Numbered from the stretch's first letter, positions 34,148 through 45,500 are shown. The stretch: 64,000 bases of DNA from Tupaia tana (GCA_026018925.1 JAKSZU010000005.1:84123398-84187397), one strand, 5' to 3'. Numbers and translations are program-made. The notes: generated from the letters alone by a model not told the origin.

Positions 34148-34557
34148 TTATTATTATTACTATTCTCATTTTTTAAACATTCAATCAATATATATCATTT
34201 TGCTTGTAAAAAGAATTTACCCAACATGAAATAGTTCTCAGACCAGTCCAGTTGAGAATATTATATGTGTTATCATTAACAGGTAATAAATCATTTCTGT
34301 GTCCCACTAATATCATGCCTCTCTATACGTTCTCTTGCTATCTTTCTCTATACTCTTTCCTTCTCCTGCCCCATCCCATGCTGTCTTCAGCATCCCAAAC
34401 TATTTTCACTGCTTTTATGCCCTCCAATATTTCCAACTCTACTATGAAGTTCAGATAGTCAATATATATTAAGTGGATACATATAATATCTTTCTTTCAT
34501 ATCCTGGCTTCTTTCACAGCAATATATCCACCCTATCTGACCAGTTTCTATCAAATG

Positions 34558-35597
34558 TGGAGGAGTCCGACCCGGTAGGGACCCAGGATCTGTTTTGAGC
34601 TTTTGACTTTTGAGCATCACTTCCGTTGGTTCAGCACGTTGGCAAGGCCGCTGCTGTATTCCCCCCCACCCCGCCCCGACCTAGGAGCAAAGCTTGGGTC
34701 AATTTAGCATGTTGACAAGGCTGCTTGCTATATGCTCTGGAGACTGTGGTAGCCTTGCTGGGAAGCGACCCCCCTCTGACTCCCTGATATACTACTATAA
34801 AAAAATTACATAGCTCTCTTGAGTATGTGATAAGATTTCTCAAAAATCCCCCGACCACTCCCCTCAGCCCTGATCACCTACTGTCAATTACAATGCTTTA
34901 TCTCTGTGGTTACAATAGAGGGTGTGCTGAAATTCTCTCCAGGCAGAAAGAATCTTGACCTTTGGAAGGCTCTTCAAGATACATTTAACATAAGCTTAAA
35001 GATAATCTTTTCTTTACATAAAATAAGATTAGGCCAAAACTGGCCCAGGACACCCCCACCCTCACCAAGTGAAATAGATAAATATATTAGGATTACCTAA
35101 ATTAAGTTTTAGATCCCTATAAAACTATTTAAGTATCATTCTTTATTGAGATCCATAAGAACTAATATCTATACTTGAGATTTTCCTTTCTCAGCATCAT
35201 GCTCAGTAATCACAAGATGGCTACCACTGCATCAGCTGATAATTATCTCTGCTTACTGGAGCTGCTATCCCGAAACTGCATTCCATGAAGACCCGCCTAC
35301 ATCAAATGAACAATTGCGGAACCACAATAGACCCACCCTTAATCCAACCCTGAATAGAACCTATGATCCCTATTGAACTGATAATTAGAACACGTAGACC
35401 CTCACCCATTTACTTGCATGTATCACATTTTCAATAAAAAAGGCATGATAATTCCAGGCAGTTGTCACTCTTCAGAGAGCGATCTCTGGGGGTGTCTGAC
35501 TGAGGACGTGCACAAAAATGGCACCGAGGCCTTAGTCTTCTTTTCCTGCGCCGCCTCCGACAAGTCAACCCACCCCCGCTGAGGCTGAACCCCGGCA
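34558..35597 (+). mobile_element. Solo LTR of an endogenous retrovirus (class II-like)
   Basis: 1,040 bp, begins TGGAGGAG and ends CCGGCA. It is flanked by an exact 6-bp repeat, caaatg, at 34552-34557 and 35598-35603. It cleanly interrupts the ORF2 end of the L1. It has a TATA-like tataaaa at 35118, a polyadenylation signal AATAAA at 35433-35438 and a GC-richer U5-like end. No internal retroviral genes are present, as expected after LTR-LTR recombination. The 6-bp duplication is typical of ERVK/beta-like elements, so that class is inferred. Confidence 0.88.
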
Positions 35598-35603
35598 CAA
35601 ATG

Positions 35604-35975
35604 CCATGGTCTTGTTGCTTTTTGTGGCTGCATAGTATTCCCTAAAGTATATGTACCACACTTCTTCAATCCATTCATCAGTTTGTGGACATTTGGTTTG
35701 GTTCCATATCTTAGCGATCATGAATAATGCTGCAATAAACATTGATGTCCAAGTGCTTTTCTGACTGAGCATTCTCTTGTCCTTTGGATAGATACCCAGA
35801 AGTGGGATTTCTGGATCAAATGGCAGTTCTATTTGTAGATCTTTGGGGAACATCCATAGTGTTCTCCACAGTGGCTGAACCAGTTTATATTCCCACCAAC
35901 AGTGTAGGAGAGTTCCCCTTTCAACACATACCTGCCAACATTGATTACTTTTTATATTTTTAACCTTTGCCATTA
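35604..35975 (-). pseudogene. L1 ORF2 C-terminal region
   Basis: The minus strand encodes the conserved end of ORF2, including [20 protein letters not shown] and then [19 protein letters not shown]. The reading runs into the LTR at 35603, which separates it from the last codons and the 3' UTR. Confidence 0.92.
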
Positions 35976-36095
35976 AGACAGGGGTTAGGTGGTATCTCGT
36001 GGTTTTAATCTGCATCTTCCTTATGATCAGGGATGTTGAGCATTTCCTTATATGCTTTTTAGCTGTTCATATGTTTTCCTTACAGAGATTTTTGT

Positions 36096-37900
36096 TCAGC
36101 TCATTTTTACATATTTTAATTGGGTTAATTTTTTTCTTTTTTTCTGAGTAAGCCACTTTAGTTCCTTGTGTATTCTGGTTATCAGTCCTCTGTCTGAGGC
36201 ATATTTACAAAAGTATTCTCCCATTCTGAGGGCTGTCGGTTTACACTTGTTACTGTGTCCCTTGCTGTGCAGAAAATCCTTAGTCTGATAGAGTCCCACT
36301 TGTCTATTTTAGGGATTATTGCTTGTGCTTTTCCTTTTTCCAATGGATTGACTGATATCCTTTGTCAAAAGAATTGACTGATATCCTTTGTCAAAAATCA
36401 ATTGGCTGTAAGCTTTGGGGTTTATTTCTGGGGTAGAATTCCAAATTCTATTCCATTGGTCCACCTGTATGTTTTTATGATAATAGCATGCTGTTTTGAT
36501 GATCAGCTTTATAGTACAACTTGGGGTCAGGGGATGATATACCACCCACTCCACTCTTCTTGTGCAGAATTGCTTTGGCAATGCAAGGTCTTTTATGATA
36601 CCAGACAAATTCTATGATTGTCTTTTCTAGATCTATGAAGGATATCTCTGGTATTTTGATCAGAACTGCATTAAATATGTAGATTAATTTGAGTAGAATT
36701 GCCATTTCAACTATGTTAATTCTTCCAATCCAGGAACATGGGATGTCCTTCCACTTTATGTCCTTTTCAATATCTTTTTTAAAGTTTTTCATAGTTTTCT
36801 TTGTAAAGTTCTTTAACTTCCTTAATTCGGTTTATGCGTAAGTATCTTATACATTTTGTGGCTATGGTAAAAGGGATTCCTTTATTCAGCTCTACTTCGT
36901 TCAACTTGCTCACATATAGAAATGCTATAGATTTCTGTATATTGATTTTTGTGTCCTGCCACTTTACTGTATTCATTTATTACTTCGAGAAGTTTTTTCA
37001 TGGAAACCTTTGGGTCTTCTAAGTATATCATCTTGTCATCTGTGAATAAAGATATTTTCAATTCTTCTTTGTTTATTCAAATGCCTTTTATGTTGTTCTC
37101 TTTTCTGATTGCATTAGCTAAGATTTCCAGCACTACATTAAAAAGTAGTGGAGAAATGGATCAGCCTTGTCTAGTACCAGTTTTTAGTGGAAAAGCTTTA
37201 AGCTTTTCCCCATTCAGTGTGAAGTTGGCTATAGGTATTTCATATATGGCTTTTATTGTGTTGAGAAATGACCCTTCTATACCAACCTTAATGAGAGTCT
37301 TAATCATGAAAGGATGCTATATTTTATTAAATGCTTATTCTGCATCGATTGAAATGCTCATATGGTTTTTATGTTTCTTTCTGTTAATACGGTGTATTAT
37401 ATTTATGGTTTTGTGTATGATGAACCACCCTTTCATTCCTGGAATAAAGTCTACCTGGTCATGATGAATATCTTTGTTATACGTTATTGGATATGATTTG
37501 CAAGTATTTTGTTGACAATTTTTGCATCTATACTTATCAGTGATATTGATCTGTAGTTTTCCTTTCTTGTCATGTCCTTATCTGTTTAGGGAATGAGGTT
37601 GACGGAGGCTTCATAAGATGAATTTGGGAGGTTTCCTTCCTTTTGAATCTTTAGAAATAATTTGAGTAGAATAAAGATGAACTCTTCCTTAAAAGTTTTG
37701 TAGAATTCAGAAGTGAAGTCATCTGGAACTGGGCTTTTTTTGGGGGGGAGGTTATTTATTACTGATTCAATCTCTTGACTTGTTATGGGTCTATTCAGGT
37801 TTTCTATGTCCTCCTGATTCAACCTTGGTAGATCATATGCATCCAGGAATTTGTCCATCTCTTTCATATTCTCTTTATTATTTCTTTCATGTGGCATTTT
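36096..37900 (-). pseudogene. L1 ORF2 reverse transcriptase domain (disabled)
   Basis: The start of the RT domain is at 37586-37897 ([20 protein letters not shown], then [14 protein letters not shown]). The active-site box reads FTDD with the two Asp codons at 37035-37040, where L1 usually has FADD. Frames break repeatedly (for example near 36800-36980 and 36309-36792). A 26-bp unit, attgactgatatcctttgtc and following bases, is tandemly duplicated at 36347-36396. Confidence 0.9.
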
Positions 37901-38160
37901 GTTGTTGTTTTCGTTCTTCCAATTTCCTGAAGCATGCCATTAGGTTATCTATTTACCACCTTTCCATCTTTTCCTTATGCTCACTAATTGCCATGAAGTT
38001 TCCTCTTATGTCTGTATTTGCCATGTCCCATAGATTATGGAAACTCATGTACTCATTATTAGACATTTCCATAATTTTTTTGATTTCATACTTAATTTCT
38101 TCAGTAGTTAAGAAGTCATTCAGAAGTAGATTGTTCTGTTTCCATGTGTTTCTGTATTTT

Positions 38161-38174
38161 CAAGGGTGTTTCTT
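38161..38174. repeat. SINE target duplication (left)
   Basis: caagggtgtttctt, repeated exactly at 38430-38443 around the SINE. Confidence 0.95.
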
Positions 38175-38429
38175 TTATTTATTTATTTTTTTAATTTTTT
38201 TTTTTCTATATGGCACGTGAATTCACCAGAGAGAGAGAGATAGAAAGCAAGAACTCATCCCCCAGGGGGATGGCCACGCCGCAATCCCTTCTCCTCCATT
38301 CTCCTCTCAGGATCTTGGGCATGCAAAAACAATCACCCAGAGTGAGTTTAAGCCACTGGATCCAAAACTCAAACTGCAGTGGATTACATTGGAGTTCAGC
38401 AACATAGTGATTATGCTAACTGCTGGTCT
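38175..38429 (-). mobile_element. tRNA-derived SINE inserted in L1 ORF2
   Basis: Complete long-form copy with a perfect 14-bp TSD. It sits just after the codons for the endonuclease SDH motif. The body has 'gcatgcaaaaacaatcaccc' in place of the usual CG-rich piece. Confidence 0.95.
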
Positions 38430-38790
38430 CAAGGGTGTTTCTTGAAATTAATATTGAGTTTAATTCCATCATGGTCAGAGAAGATGCTGGATATAGTTTC
38501 TATGCCTTTGAATCTGTAAAGGCTTGATCTGTGTCCTATCATATGGTCAATCTTTGAAAAGGTTCCATGTCGGGGTAAGAAAAACATATATTTTGTCATA
38601 TTATGGAGGTTATTTCTATAGATATCTATCAAGCTGATTCTGTTTATAGTATCATTTAGGTTCTGTATCTCTTTATTTTTTTTCCTAGAAGATTGATCTA
38701 TAGGAGATAATGGGGTATTGAGATTCCCAACAATTATAATGTTTCTCCCTATCTCTCCTTTTAGCTCCAGCAGTCTTTCCTTCACATATT
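38430..38790 (-). pseudogene. L1 ORF2 endonuclease domain (disabled)
   Basis: The frame at 38429-38785 includes TFSKIDHMIGH and, near the SINE, SDHDGIKL, which match conserved AP-endonuclease motifs of L1. The GDFNTP-type motif reads GNLNTP here, an Asp-to-Asn change at a catalytic position. The N-terminal part continues to about 39200 with breaks. Confidence 0.9.
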
Positions 38791-39249
38791 AGGTGCTCCT
38801 GTGTTGAGTGCGTAGATATTAATAAGTGTTATATCTTCTTGCTAAATTAAGACATTTACTATTATATAATGCCCTTCTTAGTCTCTTCTTACAGTTTTGT
38901 CTTGAAGTCTATTTTTTCTGAAATCAGTAGCACAACTCCTGTCCAGCCCTTTTTTGGTTTCCATATGCATGGAATATCTTTTTATATCCCTTCACTTTTA
39001 GTCTATGTATGTCTTTGTCTATTAGGTATGTTTCTTATAGGCAACAGATAGAGGGTTTCTGGTTTTTTATCCATTCAGCCAGTCTGTGTATCTTAATAGG
39101 ATAATTTAACCTATGAACATTCAATGTTGTTATCGATATTTCCAGATCTGTTCCTATCATTAAGTGAACCATTTTCTTGGTTGTTTTTTGTTCTCTTATA
39201 ACTGTCCATCTGACATTTTAGTTTTCTTGGTATAGCACTTCCTTCAGAT

Positions 39250-40400
39250 CCTCTTAAAGAGCTGGTCTAAAGTTGATGAATTCTTTCAGGTTTTGTTTAT
39301 CTGAGAATGATTTTATCTTTTAATTTGTATATGAAAAATAATCTTGCCAGGTATACTATTCTTGGTTGAAATTGTCTTTCACTCAACACTTTGACTATAT
39401 TTCCCCATTCTTTCCTTGCCTGCATTGTTTCCAACAAGAGGGCCAACATTAGCTTGATGGGGTGACCTTTGTAACTAACTTGACATTTTCCTCTTGCCAA
39501 TTTTAGTATCATGTCTTTGTCTGTATTTTTTTTTTTTTCCAATCTGGCTATGATGTGGCTTGGAGAAGATCTTCTTGGGGTTGATTCTATTTGGGGTCCT
39601 ATGTATTTCTTGGGTCTGGATATTTGAATGCCTTTCTAGGTTTGGAATGTTTTCTTCCAGGATTTTATGGAATATATTGTCAATGCTCTATTTTCTTCCT
39701 CTTCAGGGATGCCAATTATCTGAATGTTGGAGCGCTTGATGGTGTCCAGTATTCCTCATATATTAATCCTCATTTTTCTTGGTTGCTTTTTCAATCTTCT
39801 TGATAATTTTTCCTAGGTCAGAGTTTTTGTCTTCTACATTTGAGATTCGATCTTCTGTGTGATCTAATCTATTTTTAATACCTTCAAGGGAGGTTTTAAT
39901 TTCTGGTATCACATTCTTCATCCCTAACAATTCCATCTGATTCTTTTATTAAGGAGTCTATTTTTCTTCTTTCAAATCATGAAAGGACTTCCTCATTTCC
40001 TGGAGCTCATTGTCTCTTTTTCTTGCATCTCAGTTAGTTCGGTCAATACAAATATTTCTTTTCTTTTTTCTTTTTTTTTTTTTTTTGTGGAGAGGTTTTT
40101 GCTATAGGGCGCGTGTGCTCGCCAGACAGACAGAGAGAGACAGAGAGACAGAAGGCGAGAAATCACCCCCCAGGGGGGATGGTCACGCCGCAATCCCTTC
40201 TCCTCCATTCTCCTCTCGGGATCTTGGGCACACACGCACACGCACCCGGCGTGAGTTTCAAGCCACCGGGTCCGGGACACGAACCGCGGTAGACTACGTG
40301 GGAGTCCAGCGACACAGCCATTACGCTAACTGCTGGTTCCCAATACAAATATTTCTTGTGCCTCTGGGATTGTTCCTTGTCATCTGGTGATCTATACATT
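39250..40400 (-). pseudogene. L1 ORF1 (RNA-binding protein) remains
   Basis: The C-terminal part is 39297-39542 (ending ERQFQPRIVYLARLFF, a conserved L1 ORF1 block). The coiled-coil part is near 39780-39960, and a start-like region is at 40330-40399 (MYRSPDDKEQSQRHKKYL). The SINE at 40061-40340 interrupts it. Confidence 0.85.
40061..40340 (-). mobile_element. tRNA-derived SINE inserted in L1 ORF1 ('gggaacc' subfamily)
   Basis: Perfect 17-bp TSD, caatacaaatatttctt, at 40044-40060 and 40341-40357. The body is CpG-rich and close to consensus, so this is one of the later insertions in the stack. Confidence 0.96.
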
Positions 40401-40901
40401 CCTTCCTAACTTATTCAAGGTACTTTTGAGTGTTCAAAGGTGTGCAGCAGTAGAAAACTGATGATCTCTCTTCTGGTCTGCCTCCCTGTTGCTCAGCAGT
40501 ACCCTTAACTGTTGTCACAGGTTCTGGGTGACCCAAAGTCCTCCTTGTTTCTAAAGAGTAGTGAGTCTCCAACTGAGCTAATGAGGTTCACCTCAGAAGC
40601 AAAGAAAAGATCCCATATTTGCACTATTCAAAACACCAAAGTTCAGAAAGTCCAAAGGCAAATGTGTGGGGAGGATAAGCGATGGGTCCCGGCTGTTAGG
40701 GCCTGAAGTCACAGGCAGCCTGGTGTCTGACAATACTGTTAGCTTGAACCAGTCTCTGGATAGGATGGGGTGGGGCACAAGTTCATCTTAAATTCCCATG
40801 ACAGAAACCTGAGGTTCAAAGGTGTGTGTGTGGGGAAGGTGTTCACAGGTCCTGGCCTTTAGAGCCTGTAGCCACAGGCAGCCTTGTGTCTGGCAATGCA
40901 C
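40400..40901 (-). promoter_or_regulatory. L1 5' UTR with duplicated module
   Basis: GC-richer than the rest of the L1. Two related blocks of about 84 bp lie at 40648-40731 and 40816-40898, sharing 'gtgtgggga' and 'cacaggcagcc'. In L1 elements the 5' UTR holds the internal promoter. Promoter function here is inferred from position only. Confidence 0.6.
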
Positions 40902-41105
40902 AGCCAACTGTGCATTTTTAGTCCTGGACTTGACAGTTTGAAAAACACACAGGGGAGCATGTGCATGTGTTCCAAAAATCCCAAAAGGAGAATGGAGGAG
41001 ATAGGGCTGTAAGTGGCTATATGATTTCTCATTTTTCTTCTCTCTCCATCTCTCTCAGGAAAGTGCACACACACTATTGCAAACTTAAATAAATAAATAC
41101 ATAAT
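40902..41105 (+). mobile_element. tRNA-derived SINE, 3' part (split by L1)
   Basis: Continues from 33966: 'tagtcctggacttgacagtt', 'gaaaaacacacaggggagca', 'aggagaatggaggagatagg', 'ctctctccatctctctcagg', tail (AAAT)n. C-type body. Confidence 0.88.
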
Positions 41106-41444
41106 AAGTTAATTATCATTAGAGAAAATATAGCATTTATATCTATTCTCTTTACTTATTTATATACACAGACACACACATACATTGGCAAATATGATTC
41201 AATTTCTTTTTTCATACTTCTTACTTTCCTTTTATTATTGTATAAAGGGGAAGTTGTTGGTAACTGGTTAAATTTGTGCATAGGCTTAGATTATAATATA
41301 TTCATCTCGTGTAGTATTAACACAATTAGTGAACTGATTGAAATAAAATGGAGATAGATGACTTGGTGTTTGTTGAATGTTAGATAAAATGAGTCTTAGT
41401 ATTTTATGTTCTCTTTGGGAGAGAAGATAATAACTTCTCTGTAT
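41106..41444. other. Unique AT-rich sequence
   Basis: A short CA patch at about 41166-41180. No supported gene. Confidence 0.4.
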
Positions 41445-41460
41445 GAAAAACAAGTTCTTT

Positions 41461-41630
41461 TATTAAAATTTTATTCATTGTTGTTATTTTACTCTATTTT
41501 TTTGAAGTTGACCAGAGAAAGAAGAGGAAAGTGAGAAGGGAAGCTGCCAGGGTTGAGACTTGAACCGTGGTCAGACATGTGGGAGTCTGGCTGCCTGGCT
41601 GCCTTAACCACCATGGTACCTGGAGGCCCT
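41461..41630 (-). mobile_element. tRNA-derived SINE, short form (B)
   Basis: TSD gaaaaaYaagttcttt at 41445-41460 and 41631-41646 (one mismatch). The B box reads as 'gacttgaaccgtggtc' reversed. The head contains a small duplication (ctggctgcctggctgcc). Confidence 0.92.
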
Positions 41631-41646
41631 GAAAAATAAGTTCTTT

Positions 41647-43111
41647 GATTAGGCAAAAGGATAAAGTTTAGTTATAATTTTATGGAAGCTTATTATGACA
41701 AGTGCATGTATAGACACAGAGTAACTAAAGACACAGGGCATACTGATAATTAAAAAAAAAAGTTTTTTGCTCCAAATTACATTATAATTTCCATTTTCTG
41801 CTCTTTGATGCTGAGATGAATCCACAAACCATCATCCTATTTTATGTGTTGTGTTTTTAGCAGTAGGTTCTCTCAGAAGTGATTACTAGAGGCTAATAGC
41901 AAATCAGAAATAATGAGGCTGGGACTTGGGCATTTTTTGTTGTCAACTTTGGTTTGCCCCTTTTTCTCTCATTAATGGTTATAGTGGAGTGATACTAACA
42001 ATGGGCTTTGCTATTACAGTACGTGTTTTATTTTTCTTCTTCTTTATTACCTGCCAGACAGCATCCCAGGCTTAGCAATATGAGACCTGTTCTATGGAGT
42101 CTATTTTCCAAATTAATGTACTGCCCCACCCAGTTAGCGCTGTCATCTCAGAACTTTGCCAGCATCATCCTCTGAGTTCTTAGGTTCCGGGAAATCCTGT
42201 TTCTCTCAGTTTCCTCCTCAGTTGTCGGGGTAATTGCTGACTTTTGCAGTTGCAGTGTCTATATCATTTCCGTGTTGCCATTTAGCTTTTCTAACATCTG
42301 TGAAGACAATAGCTTATATTAAATTTTCTGCTGAAGCACATAGCATGATTTTTGTTTTCTGAAAATACTCCTTCACATAGTTGGAAATTAACAGTGAACA
42401 AACTAAATAACATAAATATAAATAGATGGAATTTAGAGAGAGTAAATTAAAGAGAGAAAATGAGATACAGAAAGAAAAGAAATTGAAGGAAAGAAAAGAA
42501 CAAGGAAGGAAGGATAGAATGCATTTCATATAGTGGATTTATAAAGAGAATAAAAACAAAACAAGAAAATAGGATGTTAATTGAACAGAGTAAATAGTGA
42601 CATGTCATATTAGATGGTTCAACAAATATTCTGGGGATGTGATACTATAGTGGATAGCTTACAAAGAAAAAATATTCAGGAATAAGAAAACTAGAAGATC
42701 CTTTCTTATAGAACAAGAAATACATGGAAGTAATCCAATTAAGATTGCAAATTATATTTATAAAGCTATAAGCATTTACAGGAAGAAAAATGAATAAAGT
42801 AAAACATGTAAGAAATGAATTTAAAGTATATAGGGGAAAATAATCATGTGTAGGAAGCACTGTTAAGAAGTATTTTTTTTAACTTGAGATTAATCAGTGG
42901 AAGGGACACCACACATACATATTCCAATACTGATTCCAAATTAAAAGCAAACAAAATATAAAAATAGACTATTTTGTTCTAAATATAATAAAGTAGAATA
43001 TGTATACTAACTGTACCCCTTAAATAATTACTCTGACATTCCATTTTTGTTTGTATAACAATTATTTAATTAAATGATCACATAAATCCAATAAATAAAT
43101 GTCTATATTAA
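41647..43111. other. Unique sequence
   Basis: The 42040-42300 stretch is more GC-rich and may be an old unclassified repeat. 42310-43000 is purine-rich on the plus strand. No gene supported. Confidence 0.4.
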
Positions 43112-43366
43112 GGGCCAGCAGGTGGCATGGTGTTTGAGGTGCTGGACTCCCATATGGTTCAGTCCGGGGCCTGATGGCTTGAAAATCATACCAGATGTGT
43201 GTGCATATGTTGCCAAAATCCCAAGAAGAGAATGGAGAAGAAAGGATTACAGGATTCTATCCCCCCCCCCCCCCGAGAAGAGGGTGATTTCTCAATTTCT
43301 CTGTCACTGTCTCTATCTGGCAAGTACAAGAACCCTATGGCAAAAACCTATAAAAATAAAAAAGTA
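43112..43366 (+). mobile_element. tRNA-derived SINE (C) with head deletion
   Basis: 'gggccagcaggtggcatggt' then 'ccatatggttcagtccgggg': about 15 bp around the B box are missing, so the Pol III promoter is broken. A C-run at 43261-43274 replaces the body palindrome. Confidence 0.9.
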
Positions 43367-44883
43367 AAATGTAAATATTAAAGGAAGAGCCAGTTCCCGA
43401 AGTTCGTATTTCCTCTATGTACACTGAGGAGTAAAATTGGTAACAATTACTTGTTGTATTTCATTTTATCATTAAAGTTCAGGATTAAGACTTTATATCT
43501 AGCATTTGTAAAAACACTTAATTCCAAATAAGAAAATCTATGTGATTACCATTTATTCAATAAAGGACCATAATCACAGTAAAGTACTAACATAATTCAA
43601 ACTCATGTTTCCTGCTGTCTAAATCAGACCTCTAGCCAAAACTATAGTAGCAAGGAAATAGAATCAACTTGCTTGTGACATAAATGCTTGAACAAGTAAT
43701 GTCTGTTCCAGTAGGGGACAGACATCCTGGTGAGATACTGATAAATATTAGGATGATTTTGCCATCAGCTCAGTAAAGACATATTTCAGCATGAGGCATG
43801 ACATGTAAAGCATGCTGGAAAGTAGTAACAGTATTTTAGCTCTGGGAGAACTGTTACAGAAATGTTTAATTCACTATTCAAAGTTTTGAGTTTCAATTTT
43901 GAACCAGATGGCTGAGTTAAAGCATACTACAAAGAACCGTGAAACGTCTCTAAAGTATTGGAACATAATTGAAGTAGCATCTGATTCTTCATTTGCAAGA
44001 TAAACAGTTCTTCATATCCTTTTTATTTTATGTAACAAAACTGAAAAACATTTCTTAGACCAGAAGAATTACCAGGGAGAAGAGAATGTCTATGGTATTA
44101 ACAGTGAAGTTGAGAAATGGTTTTCTGGAAAGACATGAACAAAATATGCTAGAAATAGAATGAAGACTTCTAGTAAAAATAAAGAGGTTTCTTTCAACAT
44201 GAATGTTGTGGAGAGAACTTGTTTAGTGCAGTTTAATTCTCCAGTGCATATTAATTCATATAATTTTGTGGTGTAGAGATATATGTAGTTCATTGTATCA
44301 GTGCAATTACATTTTTGAGTGATAAAATGTTTTGAGTGAAAACAATGAAAATATAATGCATGTGATTAGCAGCAGCAAAGAGAGAGGAAGCATTTCATTG
44401 AGAGAAGACAAAGAATGTTTACTTGTTTTAATATCTATTGATAGGTGCTCTTCTCTAAGGAGTGTCAGATGAGAAGAAATAGTAAATGCACCGAATGTTT
44501 TAATTTACAAATAAGAAAATTAACAGCATTTAAATATCTATATTTATTTATTTCCACACGAAACTCAGAAATAATCACTAAAACACTGGGCCTATTGTTG
44601 CTATACAGAGCATTAAGACAATTACAAATGTTAACTGATCTTTGAAATAAGCTGTATTTTGGCCCCGCAGTTAGACGATGGTAAGATGATGGGAACAGAA
44701 AATGGGCCAAAAAATTATATTATCCACTAAAAATACTTTGAAACACTGAAAAACATTTTTGCCAGACCAAAGGAAATGTACTCTCTATATAAGAATTTCA
44801 AATGTGTTTCACTTGATAATATAAATTGATTTAAATTTTTAATTCATGAATAGATTTCTGGTATATTTAAATACAGTAACAGG

Positions 44884-44922
<39 letters not shown>

Positions 44923-45337
44923 ACTTAATAACTAATAATGCACTCAACTCTATTTAATTGAGAGTTTCTCAGCATGTTTTGAGCCAGTTTCCTCATAATG
45001 ACTGCACTTGACAAAACTTGACCTAACAGAAAATCTGCAAATCAGCTGGTCACAGAGAAATGTGTTTATAATGTTTATAATGTGGGTGGATTTGGATTCG
45101 ATCTAAAGACACACGGTTAGTCAATCACCAGGCTCTTTAAATATTAATTCACTAAATATTTACATAGAGAGCTATTCATTGGCACAACAAAATGACAAAG
45201 GATGTACAGAAAAATGTATTGGATTTCTTTGTTATTACACGTTTAGTCTTCTTAACATCAATATCTACAAGATTTCTCAGGATAGAAGAATTCCCACAAT
45301 ATAGTAGGGAATGGTTGTTTGCTTAAGCTGAGAATTT
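43367..45337. other. Unique AT-rich sequence
   Basis: Holds a (TA)n array at 44885-44921. Frames at 44445-44645 (plus) and its antisense have no recognisable domain. Confidence 0.4.
44885..44921. repeat. (TA)n microsatellite
   Basis: About 18 uninterrupted TA units. Confidence 0.95.
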
Positions 45338-45500
45338 TTTTTCTTTCTTTTTTAATTGCAAGAGGTTGCATGTGCTGTCAGAAAGAGAGAGAGAGAAAAC
45401 ATCTTCAATGCGGTGTGATCACATCTCAATCATCTCCATTTCTCTTTTTCTCCTGTCAGAATTTTGGGCATGCACACACATGTGGTGGAATGTTGAGAAT
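45338..45500 (-). mobile_element. tRNA-derived SINE, partial (old)
   Basis: Tail, 'aagaggttgcatgtgctgtc', GA, 'tttctcctgtcagaattttg' and 'gcatgcacacacatg'. The head half is missing or unrecognisable. Confidence 0.72.

Larger units (their letters stand above)
34150..40901 (-). mobile_element. Near-full-length L1 (interrupted)
   Basis: On the minus strand the order is 5' UTR (40901 to about 40400), ORF1 (about 40400-39250), ORF2 (about 39200-34500) and 3' UTR (to about 34150). It split a pre-existing SINE and is flanked by an 18-bp TSD (33952-33969 and 40902-40919, with the small L1 tail included). It was later hit by an LTR (34558-35597) and two SINEs (38175-38429, 40061-40340). Both ORFs have multiple frameshifts and stops, so it is not active. 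Confidence 0.93.

Noticed and set aside
35431..36015. 194-codon minus frame as a host gene
   Set aside because: Its N-terminal part is the L1 ORF2 end, and its C-terminal part reads antisense through the LTR. The fusion is produced by the LTR insertion.
36949..37464. 171-codon plus-strand frame
   Set aside because: It lies antisense to the L1 reverse transcriptase region and is a shadow of it.
37780..38220. 146-codon plus-strand frame
   Set aside because: Antisense to L1 ORF2 and running into the SINE tail.
42040..42300. GC-richer block as an exon
   Set aside because: No open frame of note or splice context. More likely an old repeat.
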